Counted from the first letter of the stretch, positions 10,352 to 32,389 are shown. The stretch is 64,000 nucleotides of DNA from Norana najaformis (GCA_964023275.1 OZ029919.1:13204254-13268253); one strand, 5' to 3'. Numbers and translations: made by a program. Notes: a model not told the origin generated them from the letters alone.

Positions 10352-13300
10352 CAATAAAGAATACATTAACAACAAGAAAGCCAGATTTCAAGCAAGCCAG
10401 TATTAAAGCCAGCATCGAAACAAAGCAAAGCTAAGAGGTCCACAATAGAAAATCAAGAAGTTATTTTAGAAATATTTTTCCTCTGGTTCTTAACTTTATG
10501 TAATTTTAGCCTCTTAAGCCTTTTTCAGCAGATAAACAACACAAAACATAAAGAAAACTAAAAACAAAGCCAGCTTCAAAACAAAGCGAAGTCCAGAGAT
10601 CCAGAACAGAAGGCCTACAAGTTTTCAGCAGGTAAAAAACACTAACAAAAAGGAGAAACTAAAAGTAAAACAAAGTCAGCATTAAAGCTAAGTCATTATC
10701 TAAGTAAAAGTAAACATAAAAAACCCAGAGCTTGAGAACACAAGACCAACTGGTATTTTCAAGCTAAGGTACTCTGCTTCATACTTTTATGTCATTTTAT
10801 GGATTAGAACTTATTTTCAGCAGATGCGAATTAATAACTAAAAACAAGAAATGAAGAAATCCACCATCACTACAAAGCCCAGAAGACCAGGAGGTATTCA
10901 AATTTAATTTCCTCTGCTTCTTATCTTTAGTTGATAAAAATTATTTTCAGCAGCTAACTAAACAAAAATATACAGCCAAGCCTATATCGAAGCAAAATCA
11001 ACCACAGAAATGCCAAGAAGTCCAGAAGGCCAGGATGTATTTTCAAATTCAGATTCATCTGCTTCATATCTTTAGTTGATCAATATTATTTTAAAAATTT
11101 CTGCTCTAAATTTGTATAACAATTCAGGAGCTAAAGGTTGATTAAAGCAGCTAAACATACAAAGCACAACTGGTGTCATCATCAAAGCAAAGCCCAGAAG
11201 TCCAGACGAGAAGATCAACAGGTATTTTCAAATTCAGATTCCTCTGTTTTATATCATGCAATTTTAGGAGCTAACCTTATTTTCAGCAGATAACAAATTA
11301 AAAATATGAACAAATCCAGTCATCAAAATAAAGCCTGCATTAACGTGCAGGCATTTTCAAAGCAAAGCCATCGCCAAAGCGAAGAACAGAAGTCCAGACA
11401 AGAAGACCAACAGGTATTTACAAATTTAGATTCCTCTTTTTGATATTATTATGTTGTTTTAGGAGTTAACCTTGTTTTTAGCAGATCAAACATTAAAAAC
11501 ATGAAGAAATCCAGTCATCAAAATAAAGCCAGCATTAACGTGAAGGCATTTTCAAAGAAAAACTATTGGCAAAGTAAAGCCAAAGAGATCCAGAAGATGA
11601 GACCAACAGGTATTTTGAAATTAATTTTTACAGGTTCCTTTGTTTCATATCAGGATTCCATTTTAGTGGTCATTTTTCAGCAGATAAAAACATCAGTAAA
11701 GCCAGCATTATAGCAATGCCAACACAAACACCCATCAACAAAGAAAAGACCAGCAGGTATGTTTTCAAATTAAGTTTTCTCTGCTTCATGTCTGTATGTC
11801 ACGGTAGGGACAAGTTATTTATTTAGCTGATAAAACACAAAAGATCAAGAAAGACAGCATAAAAAGAATGCCATCATTAAAAGAAAGCCACAACTAGATT
11901 GAGCACCAAAACAAAGCCCAGAAGTCTGGAGCAGAGGACCATCAGGTATTCTCAAATTCAGATTTCTCTATTTCATTTCTTTACAAAAAGCAAGGAAATC
12001 AACATCAAAACAGCCATTTTCACAGGAAGGTGAACACGAACCAAAAGTCCAAGTTCAAAGGTCAAGAAACCACAGTTTAAGTGCAGAAGGTTAACAGTTG
12101 GGTTATTTTGTAAATTAAGACTTGTGTGTTATATATCTTTATGTCATTTTAGAGGCTAGAATGTCATTTCAGCAAGTAAAAAAAACAAAATACCAATAAA
12201 GCTGACATCAAAACAAAGAGAGAATCAAAGCAAAGCCCAGAGGTCGAAAACACAAGTTCAGATCGTATTTCAGACTAAGATTCTTCTGTTTCATATCTTG
12301 AAGTCGATTTAGGGGTGAAAGTTTTTTGCAGATAAAAACAAAAGAGACCAAGAAAAGTCAATATCAAAAGAAAGCCATCATCAAAGCCCAGAGAAGACCA
12401 GCAGGTACTTTTCAAATTACAATACTTTTGTTTCATATCTAGATGTCATTATAGTGATGAAAGTTTTCAGCAGATAAAAATACAAAATACCAAGAAAGCT
12501 GACCACAAGACCAAATCATCATCAAAGTCCAGAGAAGACCAGCAGGTATTTTTCAAATAAAAATACTTCTGTTTCATATCTGAATGTTGCTTTAGCGATG
12601 AAAGTTTTTCAGCAAATAAGTACAAAATGCTACAAAAGCCGACAACAGAACCAAACCATCATCAAAGTCCAGAAACGACTAGCAGGTATTTTTAAATTAA
12701 AATACTTCTGTTTCATATCTGAAAGTCATATTAATTTAACAATGAAATTTTTCAGCATATAAAAAGAACAAAATATGAAAGACAACATCAAAAGAAGACA
12801 TTAAAGCACAGAGAAGATTAGCAGGTACTTTTCAAATTAAAAAACTTCTGTTTCATATCTGAATGTCATATAAGCGATGAAAGTTTTTCTGCAGATAAAA
12901 AGTACCAAGTATTAAAGACCACATCAAAAGAAGACATTAAAGCAAAAGAGAAGACCAGCAGGTATTTTTCAAGTTAAGATTTAATTGTTTCATATCTTGA
13001 AGTCATTTAAGTATAAAGGTTTTTCAGCAGATAAAACCATCACAAAAGCAAATTTTAAAGCAAAGCCATGGAATATCCAAGCAAAGCTCAGAGAACACCA
13101 TGAAACAGGTAATTCCAAATTAAGCTTTCTCTGTTTCAGGTGTTTATGACACAGTAAGGGAGAAGTGTTTTCAGCAGTAAAATATACAAAATTTCCTTAA
13201 GAAAACTGGCACTGAAACAAAGCAATCATCAAAGCAAAGTGAATATCAAAGCCCATATTTCAAGAACAGAAAATCAACAGGTATTTTGAAATGAAGATTT

Positions 13301-14746
13301 ATATGTTTGACATCTTTGTAATTTTAGGGCAAGAATTTATTTGCCGCAGGTAAAATTCTAAACTACAAAGAAAGCTGGCATAATATAAAGCTCAGAAATC
13401 CAGAACAAAAATCAACAGGTATTTTCAAATTAATATTCTGTTGTTTTATGTCTGTATGATTTCATGGCAAAACATTTTTCAGCAGATAAATAACATCGAT
13501 AAAGCCAACACGGTGTCAAAAGCCATTGCCTTAACAGCCATCATGAAGGCCAGAGAAGACCAGCAAGTATTCTTCTAAATAAGATTTCTCTGTTTAATAT
13601 CTTTATGACACAATTAGTGCAAGTTTTTTCAGCAGAAGTTTTTCAGCATATAAGAACTATAAATAATCTAGAACGCCAGCATCAAAAGAAAACGAGCATC
13701 CTGAAAGCCTTCATTAAAGTGAGCACCTAAACAAAGCCTTGAAGTCCAGAGCAGAAGATCAACAGGTATTTCAAATTAATATTTTTCTGTTTCATGTTTT
13801 TGTCTAATTTTAGTGGTTGAAACTTAGTTTCAGGAGATGAGAGTTAAAACTGTAAAAAATTAAACACATACTGTAAGGCCAGCATCAAACACAATGCCAT
13901 CAGGCATTTTGCAATTAAGATAGATGACTAGTACATTTCATCAGTATATACAGTTTCAATTATTTAAGCTTGTTTTCAGCAGAGAAATTCAAAATAAAAA
14001 TCAAGAAAGCAAACATCAAAGCAAAATAAAAAGGTCCAGGACAACAAACAAGACAATGCAAGTATGCTAAATTAAGATACTTGACAGTATAGTGATACAT
14101 ACATCTGTTTCTGCTTCATGATTCACATATAAAACTTGTATTCAGGAGAAGGAATATCAAGAAGAAAGAAAGAAAAGCAAAACCAAACGAAGAGTACAGT
14201 AAGAATCTGGTGATTTAAATTTGAGACATAACTATTTCTGAACTCTTACAGTTTGTTATTATCATTTATGTTGTTTTGAGGATAAAGTTTGCTTTCAGAA
14301 GAAATAAACTAAAAAAATTAATGAAGAAACAATTCCACCATCAAGGAGAGAAACCAAAGCCAGAAGATCTTTAAGTCAGACTTGGTAGGTTCCATAATAA
14401 GGCTACTGTTTTGCATACTTGTTAAAAAGATGAGAATTTTTAAGCCATGCAGCAGATTTTAGGGGAAAGAGAAAACATCAAAGCAGACTTAAAGATTCAG
14501 ACGAGGCATGCACATGATGATCAAGGTATCCATATTTCTTTTCACTGGTTTCATGTCGTTTTGTGTGTTAATGCAGCATTCAGAAACAAAGAAATCAAGA
14601 GTAAAACGAGTGTCAACACACAATAAAGAAAATTACAAATTCATCTGTTCTTGTCTCAGTGTGTCCATGCATACATAAATTTGTATTCAGAGGTATAGGA
14701 AGAGAACTTGCAAAGCCAGAAGCTGCAGAACAACATAACAGAACAG
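10352..14746 (+). repeat. Tandem array of about 29 exon-like units with conserved splice-like borders
   Basis: Units of about 140-200 bp repeat head to tail. Each purine-rich segment (about 67-130 nt) begins after TTTTCAG, usually as CAGATAAAA, and contains variants of AAAGCCAGCATCAAAGC and CCAGAAG. It ends in GACCAGCAG or ACCAACAG and is followed by GTATTTTCAAATTAAGAT. The spacer is about 65-75 nt in the best-conserved part. It contains CTCTGTTTCATATCTT, then ATGTCATTTTAG, then a pyrimidine tract and CAG. Clear units include 10821-10893, 11287-11413, 11482-11609, 11681-11756, 12332-12404, 12471-12545, 12613-12685, 12756-12824, 12895-12961, 13028-13108, 13175-13280, 13483-13566, 13647-13765 and 14691-14746. 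Lengths are not multiples of three and many units contain stops in all frames, so it does not read as protein. Possible readings are a repetitive noncoding RNA gene, leader exons of the gene 2.4 kb downstream, or a decayed intragenic tandem duplication. Confidence 0.8.
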
Positions 14747-14790
14747 GTATTTTAACTTTTAGTCATGATTAAAATATCTGCATTTCTGTG

Positions 14791-14893
14791 TCATCACTTT
14801 TACGAGTTTGTTAAGCTTACGATCAACATTAAATAGTTAACTGTCATCGTTTTATGAGTTTGTTAAGCTTATGGTCAACATTAAATAATTAAG
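14791..14893. repeat. Tandem duplication of a 51-bp segment
   Basis: Two adjacent copies of a segment containing GAGTTTGTTAAGCTTA, then GATCAACATTAAATA or GGTCAACATTAAATA, differ at a few bases. It lies just after the last exon-like unit. Confidence 0.85.
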
Positions 14894-15332
14894 TTTACAA
14901 AGGATATCCAGTTACTAGACAAGCATGAATTACAAAAGCAGAGAAGAGTAGATGGGATGTTGCAGAATACAATGGCAAGTTCAAAGAAACGGAACACTGC
15001 AAATGACAGCGTCTGGAGTTTGGAACGGCAGTTTCTTATATTCCAATATTAAGGTGTTTATTTTTAGCTCTTCAAGGAACAAGTTGTTAAATTGCATTTA
15101 ATTCTACATGAGATCTGAACTGAGCAGTGACTGTATCTGTAAATGTACTAACACCCGTGTCAGATCTACAATGTTATACATGAATTTAAAAATTCAGAGT
15201 TCTATGCACATTCCTGAAAATTAGGGAAAGAAGTACTTAGCCCACAGAATGCAGAAAATTACTTGTCTACAAAGCAGCAGTGGGCATTGTTCACATATCT
15301 GCTATGGATTCCCAAACGTTGTTATATAAAGC

Positions 15333-15334
<2 letters not shown>

Positions 15335-15370
<36 letters not shown>

Positions 15371-15445
15371 GTTATTATTATATTACTGCTGCTACTACTA
15401 CTACTACCACTACTACTACTACCACCACCACCACCACTACTACAA
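15335..15445. repeat. (ATT)n and (ACT)n microsatellite
   Basis: A run of ATT triplets passes into CTGCT and then ACT/ACC triplets. The ORFs across it are low-complexity artefacts. Confidence 0.95.
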
Positions 15446-17100
15446 AACATTACGCTAAGAGCTGTTAACGGATATCTGGAAAATTCCCGCCATATTATTA
15501 TTTATCTAGAGGTTACCATAGGCCTACACATGATATAAAAGCGGCAGTCACATGGTAATTGTAAAAGTATATGATTTTGGTCACTATAGGTAAATGTGTA
15601 CATTTACATTGACTAATGACCATTTGAAAGAATGGAGGTAATTTATTAACACTAACTGCGACCAACTTTTATTCAGAGTTAATAATGATGATGGTGGTAA
15701 TGGTGATGATGATGATGATGATGATGAAAACCCAGAGCTTTTTGGGAAAGACTCTTTTTATCTAACGCTGTGCTGCAATAACCACTTATGTAGTTGCTGT
15801 TTAACGACACTGTCATAACAAAGATGATTAGCATTGCCCTTCTTTATCCAGGCTTGGGAAATAATCAACAAAGTTGACACTGGTATAACCCTGTAGGCTG
15901 GCTTTGAGACATTGTGCTTCTTGCATGCAGGCCACTTCTTCGGGCACTGGGCACTTTTTATGTTACACTTTTGTTCTTCTCGAGAGGCTTCGTGTGTTTG
16001 ATTCTTAAAATGACTGATTTTTCTGATTGTAAATTTCTTTGTTTAATAGCGCAATATTTCTTTTTGACGTGCCTGAGCCGGAGCGTGTTGAGTTTTAATT
16101 AGTTTTGCCATCGTTAGATAATTGAATCAGTTCGAGTGCAGTGCAGCTGTTTGTAGTAAATGAAGAAGAATGTCTTTATGTAAACAGACAAAGGAAGAGA
16201 TAGGCAGTATCATTTCAAGCTCTGGAAAACAAGTAGGTATGAAGCTATAGGCTTTGAAACGGAAATTGTATATATTCTTGTGAACTTGAATTAGTTGCAT
16301 AGTCCTCTGAATCTTTTAGCTTAAGACCAGACATCATAACAATTCTGCATTCTGATAACTTTCAGTGTTGTTACACAAAAACTGCCAGTGTTGACACCAT
16401 GTACAGCCCTTCTAAGCGCAGGTAACTAGTTGACAAGTTAAGAAGTGCAGCTCTATCTGACGGCCGCGATGCCAGTCGGATGAAGGATCAGAGTGGCAAT
16501 TTTCATTAGACACATGTTACTGATTGCAGGAATAGAGTAAGCCATTTGGTTAGATTTTTACTGCGAAGAAATTCTTAATCGTTGGGATGTTGTAGAGAAT
16601 AAATAATGTTCTGTTCTTTTTCATGCTGTTATTGAACCAAGCACTTGATATTTGATAACCTGTGCAAACTGTTTGCTCTGATTGAACTAAGAGACCAGTA
16701 AATTAAACATGACATTTAGTGATTTAGTAGGCATTGATATTGTCACTGATATTACAGCTGAAACAGTAGCACAGCAATAGCTGGTTCAAACGGTTCAATG
16801 AACTGGGGCCCTAGATAACTTAAGACCCTAGCAGGTGGCAGAGAATTATTGTTTGTTAGCGTGAAACTGCATTAAAATAACAGGTTCCACAGGACACAAG
16901 AATATTAGAGAGAGGGACCTGTGAAAAACCAGGGCTGGCAAATTCTTCAAATTCTGTGCTGTGCCTCTGAACTGTTATAAGTGCCATGCTCTTGCTTAAT
17001 GATGCTGAATTTTATAGGAAGAATGTTCAGCTTTCAGATCTGTTGTTAGACTGCCGAAACTGACAGGAAGTTTGTCTGCTTGAAGTTGTTTTCAAGTCTT
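15446..17100. other. Upstream region of the avidin-like gene
   Basis: AT-rich, with a short ATG/GAT repeat near 15686-15727. No coding exon was identified. A 5' untranslated exon and promoter of the downstream gene may lie here but cannot be pinned down. Confidence 0.4.
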
Positions 17101-17105
17101 GAGAA

Positions 17106-25369
<8,264 letters not shown>

Positions 25370-25419
25370 CTCAGACTGTATACTCCAAATGAATAAATGG
25401 CATGATGGATTTCTGTGAC

Positions 25420-26890
25420 TCTGATCTGTTAATTAATTATCTGTAGGCGGACCCACTTGTCCTATTGTAGATGGTAGTGTAGATGGAACTCAGGCCTTTT
25501 GCTGAACAAGGACTGAGTTCCGCCAACTTGTGCTATACAACTTTATATCACATTATTACAGGCCAAGATCAGTCAGTATTAGCAAAAGTCTTAAAGAACA
25601 CGAGTGTACTGTAACTGCATTTCCTTTTAATTACATGGTTTAATTGTGATGTGTGTTGCGTTTGCCTATTGTAAGGGATGCACGGGGAGTGATAGGTTAC
25701 ATTAAGGTTTCATCATTGCAGCATGATGATGCTCTAATGTAACCTTGTAAAGAACAAGGTGAAGAAATTGTGACTAATGTGATCAGGAAAGCCTGCTGTC
25801 CAACTGAGTGAATATGGAGTACTAACCTCTCTAGCACAGAGAAGCTGCACGATGATTCGGCAAAATGTCCCATTCTGGAAAATCCCCATTGCTCCCCCGC
25901 TACCTACAGACCATGAGAGCAATTACCAAAAATGTCCAGATTTTGAGAACTTTACCAATGCATACAGTACTGCCTTTTCTAATCAACCTTGTTTGTTCTT
26001 ATATCATTCGCCAGATAGCGCCATCATTCACCATCACATTCTGCCGGACCGCATATGAATCTACTAACGCTGTTGTTATGCAGATGAGAATCAGAATCAT
26101 GTCTCAGAATCAGACTGCCTTTTCTGCAGTTCCAGCGTTCTGCGAATGGCCTTTTCCCAGGACAGTGTTCATTCTTCAGTCGCCAAATTTAGTCATTCAA
26201 TTCTTGTGTGCCTTCTTTGCTACGGACTTGATATTCGCAACCATTCTACATCTCGTTACTTTTGGACTACCGCCATTTACCTCGGACACCTGGAGCAGGG
26301 AAGTTCTATATCTCTGCGTCCGTCTGCGCTAGAACACGCATGTATATAAAGCAATGCGTCTTCCCATGATAAAGGGTCTCCCACTCTAGTTCCGTGTGTA
26401 ATGTCTCTATATCTTCGCAAGCATATTGTCCTGCAACAGATTTCACTGAGTGAAGTAGTGTATTCAGTATTTGCGTAGGCCATTTTCAGCCAACACAGTT
26501 ATAACTCTGCTTCTAAAAACCGCATAGAATCTCCATGGGACTCTGTGATCAAGTTGCTCTTTCAGTCTACTCTGCCAGCATGCCCACACACATTTGATGG
26601 GATCCATACGGGCCCTCGATTGGTCCCCATATGGGCAAAACACTCGCTGCTGTCGCACAATACGTCCTTCAGCCACACTTGTGTAACGGGAGGACCGCCG
26701 TGGTAGGCCTACACTTATATTCTCTAACTGTATTTTGATCGTATTGACCGTATCAATTTCTGATGATATCTGAGTACCTATGACTGTATGGTTCTGCAAG
26801 TGTGTCTGTATTTCTGTCTCTTATCTGGTCAAATGATGTTTGTAGTTTCCCACATATATGCTATGCTTCGCCTTGAAACACGGACCCGTT
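25420..26890. other. Intergenic; no supported gene
   Basis: Contains a 155-codon + ORF at 25865-26332 and a minus ORF at 26464-26799. Neither resembles a known domain or shows splice context. The second has a run YTSVAEGRIVRQQRVFCPYG that could be a repeat-element fragment. Confidence 0.4.
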
Positions 26891-26906
26891 GTTATCTTCC
26901 CACTAT

Positions 26907-27015
26907 CCGAACTCAGACTGTCTCCGTGAACAGAGGGTCTGAGTTCGGACTGAAGTGGTACCGATTTCGGGGTTCAACCCCCTCCCAACAGAAGGGTCCG
27001 CACCCCGAAATCGGT
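26907..27015. repeat. Two adjacent palindromes
   Basis: CCGAACTCAGAC (26907-26918) pairs with GTCTGAGTTCGG (26937-26948). Directly after it, ACCGATTTCGGGGT (26960-26973) pairs with ACCCCGAAATCGGT (27002-27015). Both arms are perfect. It may be the core of a foldback element. Confidence 0.85.
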
Positions 27016-27099
27016 TTCATTTCAGACTCGGGACAGTGAAATTTGTGGGTATGTCCTTCCCTGAGTTTCATACAAATCTCTTATCTTCCCATCATCTGC

Positions 27100-30029
27100 A
27101 TTCAAAACGCCATGCTGACCTCGCAACAGAAAGGTCACTCTCTTAAATGGGCATCCGTTTGCAGGCCTCCGACTCGGATAGTAGATGTTGTGGCTTTCGA
27201 GAGAGCAAACTGATCAGTTTTGTCTTTCTGAACTTGGACGGCAACGGTTGGGTAAGCTTCCATAGCTTTATGCACGCTTCATACAGACCTATTTATTCTC
27301 TACGCATATCTGGACTCCGAGCATGGAGCAGGCTGACTCCCAACAATTTTTCACATTAATTTGTGCTACTTTTACAGCCACAGATGTGAGTTTACCCACT
27401 ATAATTATATTCAATAAAATTATTTTTAAATATTAATGTAAAACCCCAGTCTTATAACTGTATCAAATTCGATGTAGGCCTATACATTACGATTGTGATA
27501 TAGACTTAAATGCTCATGCATTCAAGACCAGTTAACATTATAAACGACAAGTAAACACAGAAATGCTACAATAAAAGATTGAAGTGAACGCGAAATTTTC
27601 ACCAGAATATCACCGATGCCATTTTTCAGCCGATGGCTTGAGGTTATCGTTATACTACTTGTCAGGCCTGAAAAAGTTTTGTAGCTTTAGGGTTGCCAGT
27701 CTCCCATTTCCGTCGCGAGTCTCCAGAAACCAGCTTTGATTTGCCTCCCGGATTGATGTTTTCTACCCTGGAGACAAATCTCCCCCGTTCTGCCTTTCCT
27801 GTGTTTTTATTACAATTTTTGGTAACTTTTTAATTTGAAAAGACGAAATCTATTAAAACTGTGGGAAAGTTTCAAGTTTATTTTGTCGGGTTTCTTCGTA
27901 TCACCAAAGAAACGAATCAAAACAATAAGCACTTGCCATTAAAAGAAGTGGAAAAGAAGTGCATCACCGCAGAAATTTCGTTTCATCTTCGATATATGCA
28001 ATCTTTATAAGACTTTCTTTATTCTCCAAAAAGCACAAGAACAGTTAACATCGTTGAATAACAGAGTTCATGTGAGGTAGTTGAAATATTTCTGTAGGGG
28101 AAGAGAAACAAGTGGAAAACAAATGCTGAGGTTAGTTTCGTGCTTTCAATTTTTGTTTTTCAATGCAGCTTGTGAGAGTTTTCGGCAGCGAGCAAAGGAA
28201 GAACTGAATGAATGAAAGTTGAATTGCAAATCATTAATAATTTCCAATTATCTAGTGATGAATTAAGTAAGTAGGCCTAAGTAAGTAAGTAAATAAGTAT
28301 AGTCTTTATTAGCCAATAGCTAATCGCACATCGACAATTTCACCTCTAGGCTGTCTTTAAATCCCCGAAACTGTTGGAGTCTGCCCAGCGGCAAGAAAAC
28401 AGTTTTAAAAATATTTCTAAAACCTTCTCCAAATATATAAGTTACAGGGTACTTGCTAAATTAATCTTAACTATATAGCCTTATTATAGCTTACTCTGAA
28501 AATACAAAAGTAACCTTTTGCGATAATTGAACCTCATACATTTTTACTAAAGTCTTATTTTAAAATTTTTTTCACACGCAGTTTAAATAGACGTTGCAAA
28601 TTTCAATACAATCGACCTTATTTAGGCGAATATTTGTAGGAGTAATCTAATCAAACAATTAACACCGTAATTTCTTTTGTTAGTATAAGTTTTGTTAAAT
28701 GGTGATAGTTTTTTTAGATTAGTATAATTTGAACAGTGTTTCATAATTGACTGTCGTGTGTTCACTATTGTCTGCTCTGGCATGAGGGAGAGACGAGTTT
28801 GATGTCATAAAGGAGAGTCAGTGTCCTGGCCCATTTCGTATCCTGTCAAACTGAAATCGTTGTCAGGGTTAGGGTTAGGGACCGAGTAGTGGGCTTCCTG
28901 ACCCATAGTTGGATTTCAAGGGTTTGGCTAGAATAGTGATTAGTAAAGTTTCTCCCGGAATTGAATTCTCAAAGAATTGGCAACCATATCCAACGCTGTA
29001 GCTCTCTTGAGATGATTTCACGGAGGTAAAAGGTTTTCAGATCATTAGCGCACTGTACGGAATGAAACTCACTAGGCTTTTAAACTATTAGAGAACTATG
29101 GCTGTAGAAGCTCGCAGAGCTCTGGTTTTCTGAGGACACAATCGAAAATAGCAACATCGTCTGCTACAATATTATGCCTATTCGATATTGTCCAGAACAG
29201 TAAGTAGGTCATCTTCAGTTTAGTCTTGTTCTCGATTAATATCGTTGCCCGTCTTGATCGATCTGCGTTCGCACAGAATGAATGGACCCTAGAGACCGGT
29301 AAGTTGAGAGAACAATCGACAAATCTGATAGATGCGTTCTAGGGGTAAGTGGGTAACAGACGTACTCCATTGGAACGTACTCCATGAATTAAGTGCAGCG
29401 ATGATTGGAGTGGCACTTACAAATGTCCACGGTGTCTCATGATGGATTGTATACTCGAAATGGTTTAGGAATTTACCAAAGACTGGATAATCTTCAAGCT
29501 TTGGTCAAAGTCGTCGTTGTCTGAAGGTCGTGTTTTCCAGGTCTGAAGTCGGTCGTGAGTCAGGGAGAATCCACTCCGGAATGAGTCTTCACTGGATCAG
29601 ATCCAGGCACAGGTCCTGCGTCAATGTCCCCTGTCGTTATAAAACAACACCAACTCATGTGCAGCTGATTATTATAAAATGCAAAATTCTATGGCCAAAA
29701 TAATCAAGTTTGCTAGCCTCCAACATAGAAACAATGCAATGAATGCAACTCCACTGAGTCCAATCCCTGACCTCCCCTGTCACTGAGCCCATGTTGGGCT
29801 CTCAGCTGGTCACCTGAGCTCTCAGCTGGTCACCAGCTGACACCAGCGGTACAATATTGGCCAGCTGTCGGCCCAGTGAGCATGGTTGTCTGAGTTAGAT
29901 CCGAAGTTATACATCATGGAATCAGAAGCCTGGTTGTCGCCAAATATGGCCTCAAAGGTTAACGTCACTGCCTGGGTAAAAGTAATAGCGCAGACTTCTC
30001 AACAATTTGACATAAGAAAGACATTTGAC

Positions 30030-30066
<37 letters not shown>

Positions 30067-32160
30067 GAGAAAGAGAGACAGCTGACCTTGTAGTGGACTT
30101 ATCCAACCTGCAAAGACAAATCAAATGGTCAGTATCTGTTAGTTTGAAGTGATTTTGTTTCAATTAGTAGGTCGAAACAACTTCCGCCTCAACGATAATA
30201 TGACAAGAATGAGTCTCATTGCATTATCCACCATTATCTTCAGCTTTCTCCTTCTTTTTTCTGTCTTCTTTCTCCTTTTAGTTATTTGGCCTGCTATCTT
30301 CTCATTTTCCTGTTTTCCCTCCTACTACTGTCCTTCTTCGATCGTCTTCACTCCCACTCCATCTTCTTGTTTCTTCCCAATTTCGTTTCCTCTATTTACT
30401 TTTACTGTCTCTGCTCCTCCTTGTCCCGTTCTTCTTCTTCCTACTCCTTTTTATCCATCTTGTTCTCCTCCTTCCTCACTTCCAACACCTACAATCTGAA
30501 GTGTTTAGTATGAAGTCGCTTGAGCCGTGGGAACAAGTAGGCTTCAAAGATTGTCCTAACGTTCGATAATTACGGAACACCTGTTGCTCACTGATGTGTA
30601 GCGAATGATGGCAAGCCTTTTGTCTGATGCACGCATACATTAGAAGAAGTCAGTCATCTAGGATGCAGTAGCAGATGCCAAGATAACGGAAGATGGGGCG
30701 ACACAAAGCGATGTAACATACACAAGCCTACACGAGACTTTCAATCTTGTAAATGTATATATGTTAGGCCCTGATGCAATATATCAGACAAATGTATGCA
30801 CGCAGATATGTGCTTGCACATAGCCTATATAATCAAATTGGGTGCATGGCCATTTTAACACCATGCTTTTCGTCCTTTTCTGTTAAGGCGACTGAAGGTG
30901 ATGACCGAGTGGCGCTGAACGCAGATGGAAATACGTTTGCAAAGTGAGTCTCGCGTCGATCTCCCGACATAGGTATAAGAAGCGATAGTTCTGCTCCAGG
31001 ACAAATTCTATTCCTTAGCTTCGATAGAGTTTTAAAAAGGAAAAGACAGAGACGGAGAAAGAAAGATAGGCAGAGAGAGAGAGAGCGAGAGTGAGAGAGA
31101 GAAGCAGCTAGTTTTAAGTTTACTAGCCTTCACTCAGATGGCCTCCAAGGTTACGTAGGACTACAGATCGATCTATGATCTCTTCTTCACATGTATGTCT
31201 GATGAATTTAATTATCCTTAAAATGCGGATGTAAAACTCTGCAAATATACAGGAGTCTGTATGATAATAGAGAGCACCAATTGTTACAAGGGTTGCCTGG
31301 TTATTTCTGCATGGTCTTGAACATTATAAAGTCGATTAAATTTATATGCTGGTATATCAATTTGAATCACACTCAGTGCTACAGTTGCCTATCAGTAGCA
31401 TAAGCGGCAACTTCCTATACTCTTCATTTCCACTTACCTTTTTCCGCCCTCTCTTTCCACAGGTGTTTATTGGTAACAAGGCATCCTTCCCACTCTCGAT
31501 TTATGTGAAACTTTGTTCGTCCTGTTAATATAATTATCATAGCAACGTTTTATTTGCAAAACTGATCGAATAAATAATACAGTCATTTCTCGTTATTTGT
31601 AAACTGTTAAATCTAGAACATCACTATAGAATAGGTATACATGATGACAGCGACCAATATCAGTCCTTTAAGATCAGTGTGCTTTGTGAACGTGAATTCA
31701 TTCTGATCCAGCGTAGAAATGATGAGTTAGCAAGTTTTTGGACAAGCCCAAGCATGCCTAAATATACGCGCGTCTATCACGTTATTTTACGCTAACTTTT
31801 TGCTATTAATCGCTGCGATTTACGCCCATTAAAGAATTTCCAATAACATTCCCTGTATTCTCTTGTGTTACGCTATTACTTTATCGTTGTTAGCCCGTGT
31901 TTCTTTATGACTGATTTCTACTTAGTTACCTACTAAAAATTTTTGCTCACTGGTGCATCGCTTGACTTAGGGCCTACCTACGCCGGTCTTGACTGTTCTT
32001 GTTACAGAGAATTTGAATAACAGTTTAGCTGGATCAACCGCAGATTCACGAGAAATGGTGCGACAAATTGATTTCAGCATCCAGCGAATAGCTAGTTGAG
32101 GCAATCCGACAGAATAATTTGAGCGCACGAGTCAGCAGCTCGTCGCAGTGAGAGGTGATA
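27100..32160. other. Intergenic between convergent genes; no gene seen
   Basis: Holds (GA)n tracts at 30033-30078 and 31072-31101, and two TTAGGG units near 28866. GGGTTGCCAG at 27691 and TTGGCAACCA near 28976 face each other and could be the ends of a degraded TIR element. A pyrimidine-rich tract at 30230-30500 gives false ORFs. Confidence 0.45.
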
Positions 32161-32168
32161 GTAGGCTA

Positions 32169-32389
32169 TTACCAGTACCAAAGAAACCTGTACAGAATCA
32201 AGTGGAGGATTTGTAGAAGCGGCTGACCCTGTGATGAAAGTGTTTCGCTGTTCTTTTTATTCGTTTTCGTCGAGTGGAGGTCGATGGTCGTCGTTGTATC
32301 TTCGTCCGATGAACTGTTCTGTTCTATGATCCGCTCGATCATGTCGCCCATGACTTGTAGGCTCGGATCCACGATGAAATCAATAAACC
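32169..32389 (-). CDS. PDE1: PDE1 last recognised exon
   Basis: Acceptor tatgtcttag. Encodes GFIDFIVDPSLQVMGDMIER, then a Ser/Asp/Thr-rich tail. It stays open to a TAA at 32169. Donor-like sites exist at TACAG|gtttct and TACTG|gtaata, so a further C-terminal exon may be used. Confidence 0.85.

Noticed and set aside
12400..13050. Intronic C/D box snoRNAs in the array spacers (TGATGA seen near 12455)
   Set aside because: The spacers are too short, and the C box-like sequence lies next to the 3' splice site without a matching D box and terminal stem.
10352..14746. Lys/Gln-rich repeat protein encoded by the array
   Set aside because: Exon-like units have lengths not divisible by three with mixed phases, and many contain TAA/TGA in all frames.
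25865..26332. 155-codon ORF as a membrane protein gene
   Set aside because: Hydrophobic but without family motifs, overlapped by other ORFs, and no splice or polyadenylation context.
28860..28885. Telomere repeat
   Set aside because: Only two TTAGGG units, within ordinary sequence.
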